Shown here one piece after another: positions 26,816 to 35,317 of a stretch of DNA of 64,000 bases; position 1 is the stretch's first letter, and each line of letters opens with the position of its first letter. The notes below the pieces were generated by a model, which did no database searches, was not told where the DNA came from, and saw only the letters and a program-made list of their open reading frames with translations. The stretch lies in contig NZ_FNCP01000012.1 in assembly GCF_900100785.1 (NCBI RefSeq), forward strand, positions 62,001-126,000. The letters are read 5' to 3'. This DNA is from Desulfosporosinus hippei DSM 8344. GTDB lineage: Bacteria; Bacillota; Desulfitobacteriia; Desulfitobacteriales; Desulfitobacteriaceae. Position numbers and translations under genes: made by a program.

Positions 26816-27181
26816 TCACCTGCTCGCACCCTTTTCTTCATAAGATACCATATCTGATGGCAGTTCCGCCAGTGGATTCTTCGGGATTTCATCCTCATAC
26901 GTCAAAAGTTCTTCTTCTTCTGATTTAAGATCTTCCGACTCAGCTGAGGGTGACTCCGTATCCTTTTCCACAACCCGTGGCGAAGTAGTCTGTTCAAAGG
27001 CTTTGTTAATAACATTTGCCGGCGTTTCTATTGTACTTTGAAATTCCTTAGTTAATTCATTGGTAGCTTTACGAATTTCAAAAACCAGTTTACCAAGCGA
27101 CCTCGCTATAACCGGCAGATCCTCTGGACCAAATAAAATAAGTACAACAACTAAAATCAAGAGGATTTCACTTAATCCCAT
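26816..27181 (-). CDS. tatA: Sec-independent translocase TatA/TatB-type protein
   Basis: A 121-residue TatA-family protein: one N-terminal membrane helix (residues about 4-20), the hinge FGPEDLPVIARSLGK, an amphipathic helix and an acidic, disordered tail. Together with TatC immediately downstream in the operon it forms a minimal TatAC pore for folded proteins. A client with a clear twin-arginine signal is encoded at 8876-9862. A G-rich site precedes the ATG. Confidence 0.92.
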   Translation of the reverse strand: MGLSEILLILVVVLILFGPEDLPVIARSLGKLVFEIRKATNELTKEFQSTIETPANVINKAFEQTTSPRVVEKDTESPSAESEDLKSEEEELLTYEDEIPKNPLAELPSDMVSYEEKGASR

Positions 27182-27193
27182 CGGTTCCCCCCC

Positions 27194-27961
27194 TTACTTT
27201 AAAGCCAACTCTTTTTCTCTGCTACGCGCAACGAGATACCCCAACCAAATGCTAATTTCATAGAGAAGATACATTGGCCCCGCCATGAGGAGTTGAGTCA
27301 ATAAATCGGGCGTCGGGGACACTACTACAGCTATAATTACGATAATCAGTACTGCCCAACGTCTTTTTGATGCTAAGACCTGAGGGCTTAGAACACCTAT
27401 CCTAATCAGAATTAATAAGACAATAGGCATTTGAAAAACCAAACCAAAGGTTAAAAACATGGTGGTTAGGAATCCGAAATATGAGGCCTTAGTTAGTAAC
27501 GGAGTGTAGGAGGTTATTGCATCACCACCTACAAAAAGCAGAAACTTCAACCCTATTGGCAGTACTACGAAAAAACATAATCCAACTCCACTGAGAAAGA
27601 GGATTACAGAGCTAGGCACTATAAAGTACAAATATTTCCGTTCATTTTGCTTTAAGGCAGGCAAGACGAAGCTCCAGATCTGCCAGATTACAATAGGGAG
27701 AGATAATACTATCCCAATCAGCAAAGCTACCTTAACTTTAACTAACATCGGTTCCATGGGTGTCGTAGTAATAAACGTAATACCTTGCAATCGAATTACG
27801 GGATCTGCAAGATAAGCAAAGATTCGATCACTGAAAAACCATCCGATAATCGTACCAATTAATATAGCATACGCAGATATTATCAGCACTTTGCGTAAGG
27901 CTTTTAAGTGATCCGTTAAAGGCAAATTTGCCTCATCGTGCTTACGCTGTCGCCTGCGCAT
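27194..27961 (-). CDS. tatC: Sec-independent translocase TatC
   Basis: A 255-residue protein with six predicted membrane helices, the receptor for twin-arginine signals. LTDHLKALRKVLIISA, FLSGVGLCFFVVLPIGLKFLL (in part) and FGLVFQMPIVLLILIRIGVL (in part) match the family. AAGGAAG precedes the ATG. It lies four bases after mqnC and 12 bases before tatA. Confidence 0.95.
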   Translation of the reverse strand: MRRRQRKHDEANLPLTDHLKALRKVLIISAYAILIGTIIGWFFSDRIFAYLADPVIRLQGITFITTTPMEPMLVKVKVALLIGIVLSLPIVIWQIWSFVLPALKQNERKYLYFIVPSSVILFLSGVGLCFFVVLPIGLKFLLFVGGDAITSYTPLLTKASYFGFLTTMFLTFGLVFQMPIVLLILIRIGVLSPQVLASKRRWAVLIIVIIAVVVSPTPDLLTQLLMAGPMYLLYEISIWLGYLVARSREKELALK

Positions 27962-27964
27962 CCA

Positions 27965-29047
27965 TTACACTTCCTTCCTGTAGACCTTTAGATATTCGTA
28001 ATGGGTATTGCGTTGCACAGCTTGATAGCCAGCATCTTCAATACAGCGAATAATCTCTTGCAACGGGACACGTGTTTGAACACCTGCAGCTCGAACCACA
28101 TTTTCCTCTAACATGGTACTACCAAAATCATTGGCTCCAAAACTTAAAGCAACTTGGGCCATCTTAGCACCTTGAGTCACCCATGATGCTTGAATGTTAG
28201 GGACATTATCCAGCATTAAACGAGCCACGGCCAGAGTCCTCAAATACTCTACTCCCGTACTGCCCTCTCCACCAAGTAATGTGTTTGTAGGAGCGAAACT
28301 CCAAGGGATAAAAGCAGTAAATCCGCCCGTTTGATCTTGCGCTTCTCGAACACGAGCCATATGTAAAATTCGTTCTTCAAAGGTCTCGACATGCCCAAAC
28401 ATCATTGTCGCAGTAGTTTTCAGTCCGTGCTTATGGGCAGTCGTCATAACCTCCATCCACTTCTGCCAGCCGATCTTATTCGGACTTATTAAATGGCGTA
28501 CACGGTCATCGAGGATTTCCGCGCCTCCTCCGGGAATCGAATCCAGCCCGGCATTACGGAGACGTATGATAACTTCCTCAATTGACAAATTAGATTTATC
28601 CGCCAGATCCCATATTTCCGGAGGGCTAAAGGAGTGAATGTGAATAGGGTAATGAGTTTTGATATCTTGCAGCAGGTTCTCAAAGTACTCCAAATTCAAA
28701 TCAGGATGCAGTCCCCCTTGAATCAAGAGCTGAGTTCCTCCTACTGCTAGGGTCTCTTCAATTTTAGCACGTAATACGTCTTGTGACAAAATATATCCTT
28801 GGGGATCACCCGGCTTACAATAAAATGCGCAGAACTTACATTGACAAGAACACACATTTGTATAATTAATATTTCGGTCAATCACAAATGTCACTACCTT
28901 TTCAGGATGCATTTGTTGTCTAACAAGATTTGCTCCTTGTCCCAAAGAAAGAAGATCAGCATTTTGTAACAGTTCAATTCCATCAGAGATGGACAACCGT
29001 TCACCCGCTAAACGTTTCTCGATGATCTTCAAGGTTTCCGTCTGCAA
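27965..29047 (-). CDS. mqnC: Cyclic dehypoxanthinyl futalosine synthase
   Basis: Radical SAM enzyme of 360 residues in the futalosine pathway to menaquinone. The cluster motif CSCQCKFCAFY supplies Cys66, Cys70 and Cys73 (CxxxCxxC). IQGGLHPDL, SFSPPEI, GLDSIPGGGAEIL and ETFEERILHM, FIPWSFAPTNT follow the MqnC/MqnE pattern; the C-terminal FIPWSFAP and overall spacing favour MqnC. Start TTG at 29047 after GGAGG. It stands next to an MqnE-like gene lacking the cluster motif, so a full MqnE must be encoded elsewhere if the pathway runs. Confidence 0.9.
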   Translation of the reverse strand: MQTETLKIIEKRLAGERLSISDGIELLQNADLLSLGQGANLVRQQMHPEKVVTFVIDRNINYTNVCSCQCKFCAFYCKPGDPQGYILSQDVLRAKIEETLAVGGTQLLIQGGLHPDLNLEYFENLLQDIKTHYPIHIHSFSPPEIWDLADKSNLSIEEVIIRLRNAGLDSIPGGGAEILDDRVRHLISPNKIGWQKWMEVMTTAHKHGLKTTATMMFGHVETFEERILHMARVREAQDQTGGFTAFIPWSFAPTNTLLGGEGSTGVEYLRTLAVARLMLDNVPNIQASWVTQGAKMAQVALSFGANDFGSTMLEENVVRAAGVQTRVPLQEIIRCIEDAGYQAVQRNTHYEYLKVYRKEV

Positions 29048-29070
29048 TGCCCTTATCCTCCTTCTAAAGC

Positions 29071-29733
29071 TTAGTCCCTTTCGACAGCCTCTCGCCCTGC
29101 CTTTTGTATTAAGTGGATCAAGGCACCCTTGCTCATACTGAGGCTTGCCCCAGAGATGGGCGTACCCTGTTCCTCGAGAACAGTACCATCTAAATCATCG
29201 ACTCCGAAGGCCAAGGAAACTTGAGCTAATTTTTGCCCTAATAACATCCAATAAGCTCTAACATGGGAAAAATTATCGAGAAGAATTCTCGAAATTGCCA
29301 GCATCTTTAAATCTTCATTACCGGTTGTATTTCCGACACCCATACTTCCTTCAAATTGTTGTTCCTTTGCATAATAAGGAACCGGACTGAAGGTGCTGAA
29401 TTGATTAGCTTGGTCTTGTTGGTTTCGAAGTCGCATCAGACTGTCAATGAACCCTTCTTGGGATATTGGGCTGCCATAGCTCATTAAGGCGGTTGAGAAT
29501 CTTTCCTTTTCAGTGAGAGACCCTCCAATATCAGCGAAGTCAATCGGACGATTAACCTTATAATAGGTTTTATTGCCGTTTTTCTGTTCGCGCACGAGAT
29601 TAGCCATATATCCCAGGGTCAATATCTCTTGAGTTTTCAGCAAACGTACGCCGTCATCAAGATCTAAACGTTGACCGTTTTCAATTTTATCTACCAGATC
29701 CTTAAGTTCGCTTAGGGCAAACAGTGAGGGCAT
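29071..29733 (-). CDS. MqnE-like protein lacking the radical SAM core
   Basis: A 220-residue protein that keeps the N-terminal MqnE/MqnC-type region (QRLDLDDGVRLLKTQEILTLGYMANLVRE, in part) and a C-terminal region (FGVDDLDGTVLEEQGTPISGASLSMSK) but has no CxxxCxxC motif and is about 145 residues shorter than an intact MqnE. The missing piece corresponds to the cluster-binding half of the barrel. The reading frame, an AGGGAGG site and spacing to mqnC are all intact, so it is expressed rather than simply decayed. It cannot be an active radical SAM enzyme. It may be a regulatory or structural partner of MqnC/MqnE, or a relic. Confidence 0.8.
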   Translation of the reverse strand: MPSLFALSELKDLVDKIENGQRLDLDDGVRLLKTQEILTLGYMANLVREQKNGNKTYYKVNRPIDFADIGGSLTEKERFSTALMSYGSPISQEGFIDSLMRLRNQQDQANQFSTFSPVPYYAKEQQFEGSMGVGNTTGNEDLKMLAISRILLDNFSHVRAYWMLLGQKLAQVSLAFGVDDLDGTVLEEQGTPISGASLSMSKGALIHLIQKAGREAVERD

Positions 29734-29752
29734 AGTTTACCTCCCTTTAGAT

Positions 29753-30607
29753 TCAGTGCAGTAAGGTTAAATCCAGAACCGAGAAAACAAAAAGTAAGAT
29801 GCTTAAATAACCATTCAGGTCAAAAAAGGCAACTCCAATCTTGGAAAAGTCGTCTGCCGAAACAAGATGATGTTGTCGAAAAAGTAAGACGATGGCAATT
29901 CCGACCCCTAAGTAATAAAGCCAACTTAATGACATAACTACTCCTACTAAAATGAAGAGTATTGGTGCCAGAATATGTAGAAATGATGATATTTCTAAGG
30001 CTCTCTTCAAGCCAAAAACTGCCGGTATCGAATGCAGTCCTTCCTTACGGTCAAACTCAACATCCTGGCAGGCATAAACAACATCAAAACCTGCAACCCA
30101 GGTCATGACTCCAAGCCCTAAGAGGACGGGTGCTAAAGCCCAATGACCCGTTATCCCTATCCAAGCTCCTGCAGGAGCTAAACCCAAGGAAATTCCCAGT
30201 ACTAAATGACAGGCCCAAGTAAACCTTTTAGTATAGGAATATAACACCAGAAAAAATACAGCAATCGGCATCAACCACAAGGCCAACAAATTAAGATTGT
30301 ACGCTGATATACCCAGAAGCAGAAATGATAATACAGTATATACATAAACCTCATTGACTCTAAGCTGACCGGCAGGCAGTGCCCTAAGTGCCGTCCGAGG
30401 GTTACGTGCATCAATATGCCTATCAACCAGTCTATTTAAAGACATTGCAGCCGTTCGAGCTCCAATCATGGCTAGAGTTATCCACAAAAGTTTCATTCCG
30501 GAGGGAACACCCCCTGCTGCCAAAAAGGCTCCTAAGTAGGCAAAAGGAAGAGCAAAAATAGTATGCTCAAACTTGATCATTTCGAAAAAAACTTTTAATT
30601 TATCCAT
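29753..30607 (-). CDS. UbiA-family prenyltransferase (menaquinone pathway, MqnP-like)
   Basis: A 284-residue membrane protein with about eight hydrophobic segments. The two aspartate-rich prenyl diphosphate motifs are NRLVDRHIDARNPRT (about 59-73) and DVVYACQDVEFDRKEG (about 175-190). In futalosine organisms this enzyme prenylates the 6-substituted naphthoate precursor of menaquinone. A GGGGTG site precedes the ATG. Flanking mqnC-like genes and prenyl synthase homologues make the assignment likely; 4-hydroxybenzoate specificity is unlikely here. Confidence 0.88.
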   Translation of the reverse strand: MDKLKVFFEMIKFEHTIFALPFAYLGAFLAAGGVPSGMKLLWITLAMIGARTAAMSLNRLVDRHIDARNPRTALRALPAGQLRVNEVYVYTVLSFLLLGISAYNLNLLALWLMPIAVFFLVLYSYTKRFTWACHLVLGISLGLAPAGAWIGITGHWALAPVLLGLGVMTWVAGFDVVYACQDVEFDRKEGLHSIPAVFGLKRALEISSFLHILAPILFILVGVVMSLSWLYYLGVGIAIVLLFRQHHLVSADDFSKIGVAFFDLNGYLSILLFVFSVLDLTLLH

Positions 30608-30622
30608 AATTCACCCCGTTCG

Positions 30623-31420
30623 TTAAGACCCTATCTCTGAAGCTTTATACCCTACATTCAGTTGTCCTGATATGTATTGATAAACTTCTCTCAGAGGACG
30701 AAGCTCAAGTTGTGATTCAGCCGAAATTTCTTCTAAAATGTCATTAGCTCTACGAAGAATAGACTGAATAACAGAAGTCGCCAAACCTTCTTTCCAAGCT
30801 CCCCAAGCCAAGCCTAGCTCCCACCCAAAAGATTCAAGTTTTTTCTGCAGGGGAATTGAGACCCCCGCAAGTTCAGCACTAAGTCGAGCTGCTGTCCCAG
30901 TTAACGATGCACTCTCTAGTGCAATTATTTTAAGCAGCTCATCCCCACTTAAATCTTTATCCCGGGAAAGCCAGCGAGAAATACCTCCTTGACTCATTGT
31001 ACCCATCACTTGAGCCAGAGGGTCTAAGTAAAGCAACAATTTCTCACGACAAAGCTCCAGAAAAAACTTTCCATAGAGCAAGTCTCCAACAAGCACCGGA
31101 AACTGCCTGCGTTCTTCTGGGAGATCCTCATCATCCTTCATCAGTTTATGTACCTTATTTGCCATAAAAATAAATTGAATAATGCCAGCTAATGCTTCTG
31201 ATTTATCGTTATCCTCTGTACATGAACCACTTACTGCTAAAACAATGGCCGGACTCACAGTGTGATCCAGTTCATTCATTTCCAGGTGTACCAGTTCTTC
31301 AAATCCAGCTGGCTTAAAATTAATCTCTTTGCGCAAATGCGCCTGTACGTTGTTCAGTTTCCCTCGGAAGCTGAAATCTACGGGAACCATGTAATCGCTC
31401 CTTGTCTTCCATTCGGACAT
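30623..31420 (-). CDS. Polyprenyl-synthase-like protein lacking both aspartate-rich motifs
   Basis: A 265-residue protein that aligns by eye with the prenyl synthase at 25840: FIFMANKVHKLMKDDEDLPEE occupies the place of the LIHMSSLVHDDVVD motif (quoted in part), FPVLVGDLLYGKFF matches the TGDYLLAKSL segment, and LTGTAARLSAELAGVS matches the KTALLISACCKLGA region. The second Asp motif is replaced by LAWGAWKEGL. With both Mg-binding motifs gone it should be inactive. It resembles the situation of two-component heptaprenyl or hexaprenyl synthases, in which a small subunit sets chain length, so a non-catalytic partner for the synthase in the same operon is plausible. It is the first gene of this operon. 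Confidence 0.65.
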   Translation of the reverse strand: MSEWKTRSDYMVPVDFSFRGKLNNVQAHLRKEINFKPAGFEELVHLEMNELDHTVSPAIVLAVSGSCTEDNDKSEALAGIIQFIFMANKVHKLMKDDEDLPEERRQFPVLVGDLLYGKFFLELCREKLLLYLDPLAQVMGTMSQGGISRWLSRDKDLSGDELLKIIALESASLTGTAARLSAELAGVSIPLQKKLESFGWELGLAWGAWKEGLATSVIQSILRRANDILEEISAESQLELRPLREVYQYISGQLNVGYKASEIGS

Positions 31421-31531
31421 TAACCTATTATGTATTCGATATATTTATTCAAACTCCTGCCCTATTTATGCAATATACTCTGATAATATGACATTATTAT
31501 CGAAAGAATATGTGTATTTTCTTAAAAATGT

Positions 31532-31572
31532 AATAGACCCTGCAACTTTACTCATAAGTTACAAGGTCTATT
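31532..31572. terminator. Hairpin downstream of speD
   Basis: AATAGACC (31532-31539) pairs with GGTCTATT (31565-31572), with further internal pairing. T-tract is poor on both strands. It separates speD from the menaquinone operon. Confidence 0.45.
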
Positions 31573-31647
31573 AGGTACCAGTAGTAAAAAAGAACCTGTC
31601 TTCTCCATCCGTACTTGACTTAGTCCGGAATAAAATAAATATCCCTC

Positions 31648-32061
31648 CTATATATTTACCGCTTCCTTTGATTCGTCAACAATACCACGCTTCATTTCCG
31701 TTGCTGTCATATGCCCTGCTTCGAAATGGTCGGTTAAATAATTGCAGGCATCCCAGGGATTGACACTGTCCCCGCACGTGAAGACGTCTACTGCCGCGTA
31801 TCCGAGTTCTGGCCACGTATGGATGGCTAGGTGTGATTCAGAAATCACTACAACACCACTCACCCCTTGAGGACTAAACTTATGGAATACTACCTCACGA
31901 ACTTCGGCACCAGCTTCTAAAGCTGCGTTGACCATTAGTGCTTCGACCTGCTCACGATCATTTAAAATGTCGAAACTACACCCATAGATTTCAGCCAACA
32001 CATGACGTCCAAGAGAATTTGCCAATTGTGATCTTTGCCCCCTTTTCTTACTAAAAAACAT
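31648..32061 (-). CDS. speD: S-adenosylmethionine decarboxylase proenzyme
   Basis: A 137-residue prokaryotic SpeD. Self-cleavage between Glu75 and Ser76 in [15 protein letters not shown] generates the pyruvoyl group; the conserved His81 and Cys96 (DVFTCGD) are present. It supplies decarboxylated SAM for spermidine synthesis. No SpeE or other polyamine gene is adjacent. The ribosome binding site is weak. Length and motifs are typical of the class 1B (SpeH-like) enzymes. Confidence 0.94.
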   Translation of the reverse strand: MFFSKKRGQRSQLANSLGRHVLAEIYGCSFDILNDREQVEALMVNAALEAGAEVREVVFHKFSPQGVSGVVVISESHLAIHTWPELGYAAVDVFTCGDSVNPWDACNYLTDHFEAGHMTATEMKRGIVDESKEAVNI

Positions 32062-32392
32062 GAAAAGAATCTGGGTGGATCTTCGATTTCCTCAGATCAT
32101 CTCCAAATTTCCATCACGTTAAATTCTAGCATAAAGTACCGTCTTGTCAATAAAATTTTATTTTTGTATCAGATCATTTTACGTTTCCTTACTCCAAGAT
32201 GTGTAGAGAATACTCTTATATATTTTTCAGCCTTATTCAGTCATTGATTTCCCTAACAACTTAACAAGAACAAAGCTTAGGATAACCCAACTTAAACATA
32301 TTAAAACTAAGTAGATCCTTCTAATCTATTGACTTGCCTCCATAGCTAATCTACACTTAAAATCATGAGATATAAGAGAGAGGTGAGTCTAT
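32062..32392. promoter_or_regulatory. Divergent intergenic region with a promoter for the HTH-PBP regulator
   Basis: AT-rich gap. On the plus strand TTGACT (32329-32334) and TACACT (32352-32357) are spaced 17 bases apart, followed by GAGAGGTGAG and the TTG start at 32393. I found no clear operator or riboswitch in the rest. Confidence 0.5.
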
Positions 32393-33310
32393 TTGAGCCT
32401 AACTTTAACAGCTGCAGAAGCAGCGAAAATTCTTAAGGTTTCCAAGTACACTCTTTATGAACTTGTAAAACGGGGAGAAATACCCGCTCACCATATCGGG
32501 CGCCAGCTTCGCATTGATCCTGCTGTTCTAGATCAATACTTACGCGGAACCCTTGGTATTAATGATCCCCCTCCCAAACCTATCTCAACTCCCCCACTTG
32601 TATCACCTACCCTTCGCTTCATCGGAAGCCACGATCCAGTCGTTGAACTACTGTTCGAATTTCTCAGACACACTCCCCTTCCCATTGAATCCTCTATCTC
32701 CTTTAGAGGAAGCATGGACGGACTTATCTCTCTATATAGAGGAGATGCTGATATCTCAGGGATACATCTATGGGACGATGTCTCCAAGGATTATAATATT
32801 TCCTTTGTCAAACATGTAATTCCCGGTGAATCCGTTTGTATTGTCAATTTAGTCCAACGTGAGCAAGGTTTTATTGTGGCACCGGGGAATCCCTTTAATC
32901 TTCAGACATGGGAAGATATCACCATCGAGGGTCTGAATTTTATCAATCGTCAAAAAGGGTCTGGAACACGCCTCCGTCTCGATGCCTATTTAAAAGCTGC
33001 AAACATCTCACCTGCACGAATATTGGGATATGAGCATGAAGAATCTACCCATTCCGGGGTGGCATGTCACGTCGCCAACGGGCAAGCCGACGTCGGAGTC
33101 GGGGTTAAAGCTGCCGCCCAACGCTTAGGTCTCGATTTTATCCCTTTGTTCCAAGAACGGTATGACCTAGTGTGTATGGGAAAAACCACCAAAACTCCCG
33201 TTTGGCATCAACTCTTAAGTGTTTTAAAATCCCCTGGATTTATCCAAGCCGTTCATCAGCAAAAAGGGTATGATACTTCCTTGACCGGGAAAATCCTTCT
33301 TAATACATAG
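32393..33310 (+). CDS. Excisionase-type HTH regulator with periplasmic-binding-protein-like domain
   Basis: A 305-residue regulator. Residues about 5-50 form a MerR/excisionase-type winged helix (AAEAAKILKVSKYTLYELVKRG, in part; HIGRQLRIDPAVLDQYLRG). From about residue 70 a solute-binding-like domain follows, with INRQKGSGTRLRLDAYL, ILGYEHEESTH and GQADVGVGVKAAAQRLGLDF. The same domain, nearly motif for motif, is fused to MoeA at 40659-42566. Being next to the tungstate transporter it probably senses molybdate, tungstate or a cofactor intermediate and regulates tup genes. TTG start after a strong purine-rich site. Ligand is an inference. Confidence 0.87.
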   Translation: MSLTLTAAEAAKILKVSKYTLYELVKRGEIPAHHIGRQLRIDPAVLDQYLRGTLGINDPPPKPISTPPLVSPTLRFIGSHDPVVELLFEFLRHTPLPIESSISFRGSMDGLISLYRGDADISGIHLWDDVSKDYNISFVKHVIPGESVCIVNLVQREQGFIVAPGNPFNLQTWEDITIEGLNFINRQKGSGTRLRLDAYLKAANISPARILGYEHEESTHSGVACHVANGQADVGVGVKAAAQRLGLDFIPLFQERYDLVCMGKTTKTPVWHQLLSVLKSPGFIQAVHQQKGYDTSLTGKILLNT

Positions 33311-33432
33311 GCAGCGTTGGGTAAAGAGTAAGAAGTTGATTTAAAATTAATATATTTTAGCAAACATTTCAATTGCTCTTACTTGGATTTATGGTTTGAT
33401 GCCTAGTAATTTTTCTAGACATCAAATTGTCT

Positions 33433-33448
33433 TGGCATGATATATGCA
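33433..33448 (+). promoter_or_regulatory. Candidate sigma54 -24/-12 promoter for tupABC
   Basis: TGGCATGATATATGCA has GG and GC at the correct 12-base register of sigma54 promoters; the -12 block is ATGCA rather than the consensus TTGCA. It lies about 165 bases before the tupA start. Confidence 0.5.
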
Positions 33449-33485
33449 TATATGTTATTTATGTCAACACAGTCAGTAAAGCAAA

Positions 33486-33502
33486 CCAGGGACGGTTCCT
33501 GG
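33486..33502. repeat. Hairpin carrying the GGGACGGTTC motif
   Basis: CCAGG-gacggtt-CCTGG in the tupA leader. The GGGACGGTTC word recurs in inverted repeats at 34525 and 37719, so this is probably a dispersed repeat, not a riboswitch. Confidence 0.45.
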
Positions 33503-33612
33503 CCTGTATATCCTCTGGATTAAGCTGAACTAGTGTTAGGGATCCCTATCAGAGTGTCTTTATGTATGATAGCTGATCCAGCAAATAATTTTTAAAGAGG
33601 AGGAAATAATTA

Positions 33613-34503
33613 ATGAAGAAGAATATTTTCAACCGTCTTACATTCAGTTTTGTCCTATTTGCATTTGCCATTATGTTAACCCTTGTTGGGTGCGGGAAAA
33701 CTGAGACACCGGTTCCAACACCTTCCACACCTCAAGCTGAAACTCCAAAGCCTGAAAGACCTGATATTATCCTCGCTACTACTACCAGTACCCAAGACAG
33801 CGGTTTACTGGACGTTCTGATACCGGATTTCGAGAAAAAAACCGGGTATAAAGTTAAAACCATTGCTGTTGGCACTGGCGCTGCTTTAGCAATGGGTGAA
33901 AAAGGGGATGCTGACGTTTTATTAGTCCATGCCCCCTCTTCTGAAAAAAAATTAGTTGATAATCAAACCGCGATCAATTACCAATTGGTAATGCATAATG
34001 ATTTTGTGATTGTTGGGCCTTCCGCAGATCCGGCCAAAGTAAAGGAAACTAAAGCTGTTGTAGACGCCTTTAAAGGGATTGCTGCCACTTCCTCAATTTT
34101 TGTTACCCGTGGAGATGATTCCGGAACCGATAAAATGGAAAAAGCCTTGTGGGTAAAGGCCAATGTCAAACCGGCAGCAGATAAATATCAATCAACTGGT
34201 CAGGGTATGGGCCAGACTCTCACTATCGCCTCTGAAAAAGCCGGGTATACTTTAACCGATCGCGCTACCTACTTAGCTACCAAGAAGAATTTAAAACTCG
34301 ATATTCTTCTCCAGGGAGATGCGGCCCTTTTAAATATTTATCACGTCATGCAGGTCAATCCAGAGAAATTCCCCAAAGTCAACGCCGATGGTGCGAAGGC
34401 CTTTGTTGAATATATGATCAATCCAGATACTCAAGCCACTATTGGTTCATTTGGCAAAGATAAATTTGGAGAAGCTCTTTTCTTCGCTGATGCAGGCAAG
34501 TAA
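33613..34503 (+). CDS. tupA: Tungstate ABC transporter substrate-binding lipoprotein
   Basis: A 296-residue exported lipoprotein. The lipobox LTLVGC gives the acylated Cys27 after a hydrophobic signal peptide, then a Pro/Thr-rich linker. The TupA signature TTTSTQDSGLLD begins the mature binding domain, and TRGDDSGTDKMEKALW and LTDRATYLA match the family. It captures tungstate (or molybdate) outside the membrane for TupBC. AGAGGAGG precedes the ATG. The tungsten-dependent AOR at 45079 is the likely consumer. Confidence 0.92.
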   Translation: MKKNIFNRLTFSFVLFAFAIMLTLVGCGKTETPVPTPSTPQAETPKPERPDIILATTTSTQDSGLLDVLIPDFEKKTGYKVKTIAVGTGAALAMGEKGDADVLLVHAPSSEKKLVDNQTAINYQLVMHNDFVIVGPSADPAKVKETKAVVDAFKGIAATSSIFVTRGDDSGTDKMEKALWVKANVKPAADKYQSTGQGMGQTLTIASEKAGYTLTDRATYLATKKNLKLDILLQGDAALLNIYHVMQVNPEKFPKVNADGAKAFVEYMINPDTQATIGSFGKDKFGEALFFADAGK

Positions 34504-34524
34504 TTAAGAACAAATTAGTTATTT

Positions 34525-34559
34525 AATTCAGACAGAAGAACCGTCCCTCTGTCTGAATT
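34525..34559. repeat. Inverted repeat with AGAACCGTCCC loop between tupA and tupB
   Basis: A 12-bp perfect stem (34525-34536 with 34548-34559) around the loop AGAACCGTCCC. The stem/loop junction CAGACAGAAGAACCG also occurs at the end of the long repeat copy B (59373-59387), linking the two repeat families. Confidence 0.65.
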
Positions 34560-34614
34560 TCTGTCTGAATCCGTTTATCCCTTTGTTTATTACCATGAAA
34601 GGGAAATAAAACCT

Positions 34615-35316
34615 ATGGAAATGATCTGGCAAGGAATTTTAGCGGCTCTCCGCCTTCTCATAACAGGGGATCCCGAGGTGATGGAAATTACCCTTCTCAC
34701 CCTTAGGGTTTCTACTATCGGAACTTTAATAAGTCTTTTAATCGGGATTCCATTTGGCACAGTTTTAGCTCTCAAAGCCTTTCCCGGACGTCGAGTTGTC
34801 TTAAGCATTGTGAATACCGGAATGGGATTGCCTCCGGTAGTCGTGGGGCTTTGGGTCTCGATATTCCTTTGGCGTTCAGGTCCTTTTGGCTTTTTGAACA
34901 TTATGTATACCCCAACGGCCATCATCATTGCTCAGGCAATTATTGCTTCCCCAATAGTAGCTGCTTTAACTTGCGCAGCTCTTCAACAAACCAACCCCAA
35001 ATTGAGGTTACAAATCAAAGCACTGGGAGCAACTCGCTTACAATATGTTTGGCTGCTCCTTAAAGAGGTTAGGTATTCTCTACTTGCGGCAATTATTGCC
35101 GGCTTTGGGGCAATCGTTTCAGAAATTGGTGCTTCCATGGCTGTTGGGGGAAATATTCAAGGCCAAACTCGAGTTTTAACAACAGCAACAGTCTTAGAGG
35201 TCTCCAAAGGTAACTTCGATATCGCTATTGCCTTAAGTATTATTTTATGCTTACTTGCTTATGGGGCCACATTATGCTTGACTCTACTTCAACAGAAACA
35301 GCAAGGGGGAGCTTAG
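34615..35316 (+). CDS. tupB: Tungstate ABC transporter permease
   Basis: A 233-residue permease with about five membrane helices. The EAA-type loop contacting the ATPase is readable in LQIKALGATRLQYVWLLLKEVRYSLLAAI (in part), and GFGAIVSEIGASMAVGGNIQGQTR (in part) is characteristic of TupB. It probably forms a homodimeric channel. Two ATGs close together (34615 and 34621) are possible starts. It precedes tupC by a single base. Confidence 0.92.
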   Translation: MEMIWQGILAALRLLITGDPEVMEITLLTLRVSTIGTLISLLIGIPFGTVLALKAFPGRRVVLSIVNTGMGLPPVVVGLWVSIFLWRSGPFGFLNIMYTPTAIIIAQAIIASPIVAALTCAALQQTNPKLRLQIKALGATRLQYVWLLLKEVRYSLLAAIIAGFGAIVSEIGASMAVGGNIQGQTRVLTTATVLEVSKGNFDIAIALSIILCLLAYGATLCLTLLQQKQQGGA

Positions 35317-35317
35317 T

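Noticed and set aside
33450-33612. Molybdenum/tungsten cofactor riboswitch in the tupA leader
   Set aside because: The GGGACGGTTCCTGG hairpin looked suggestive, but the rest of the expected multi-stem core is not apparent and the same word is a dispersed repeat in this window.
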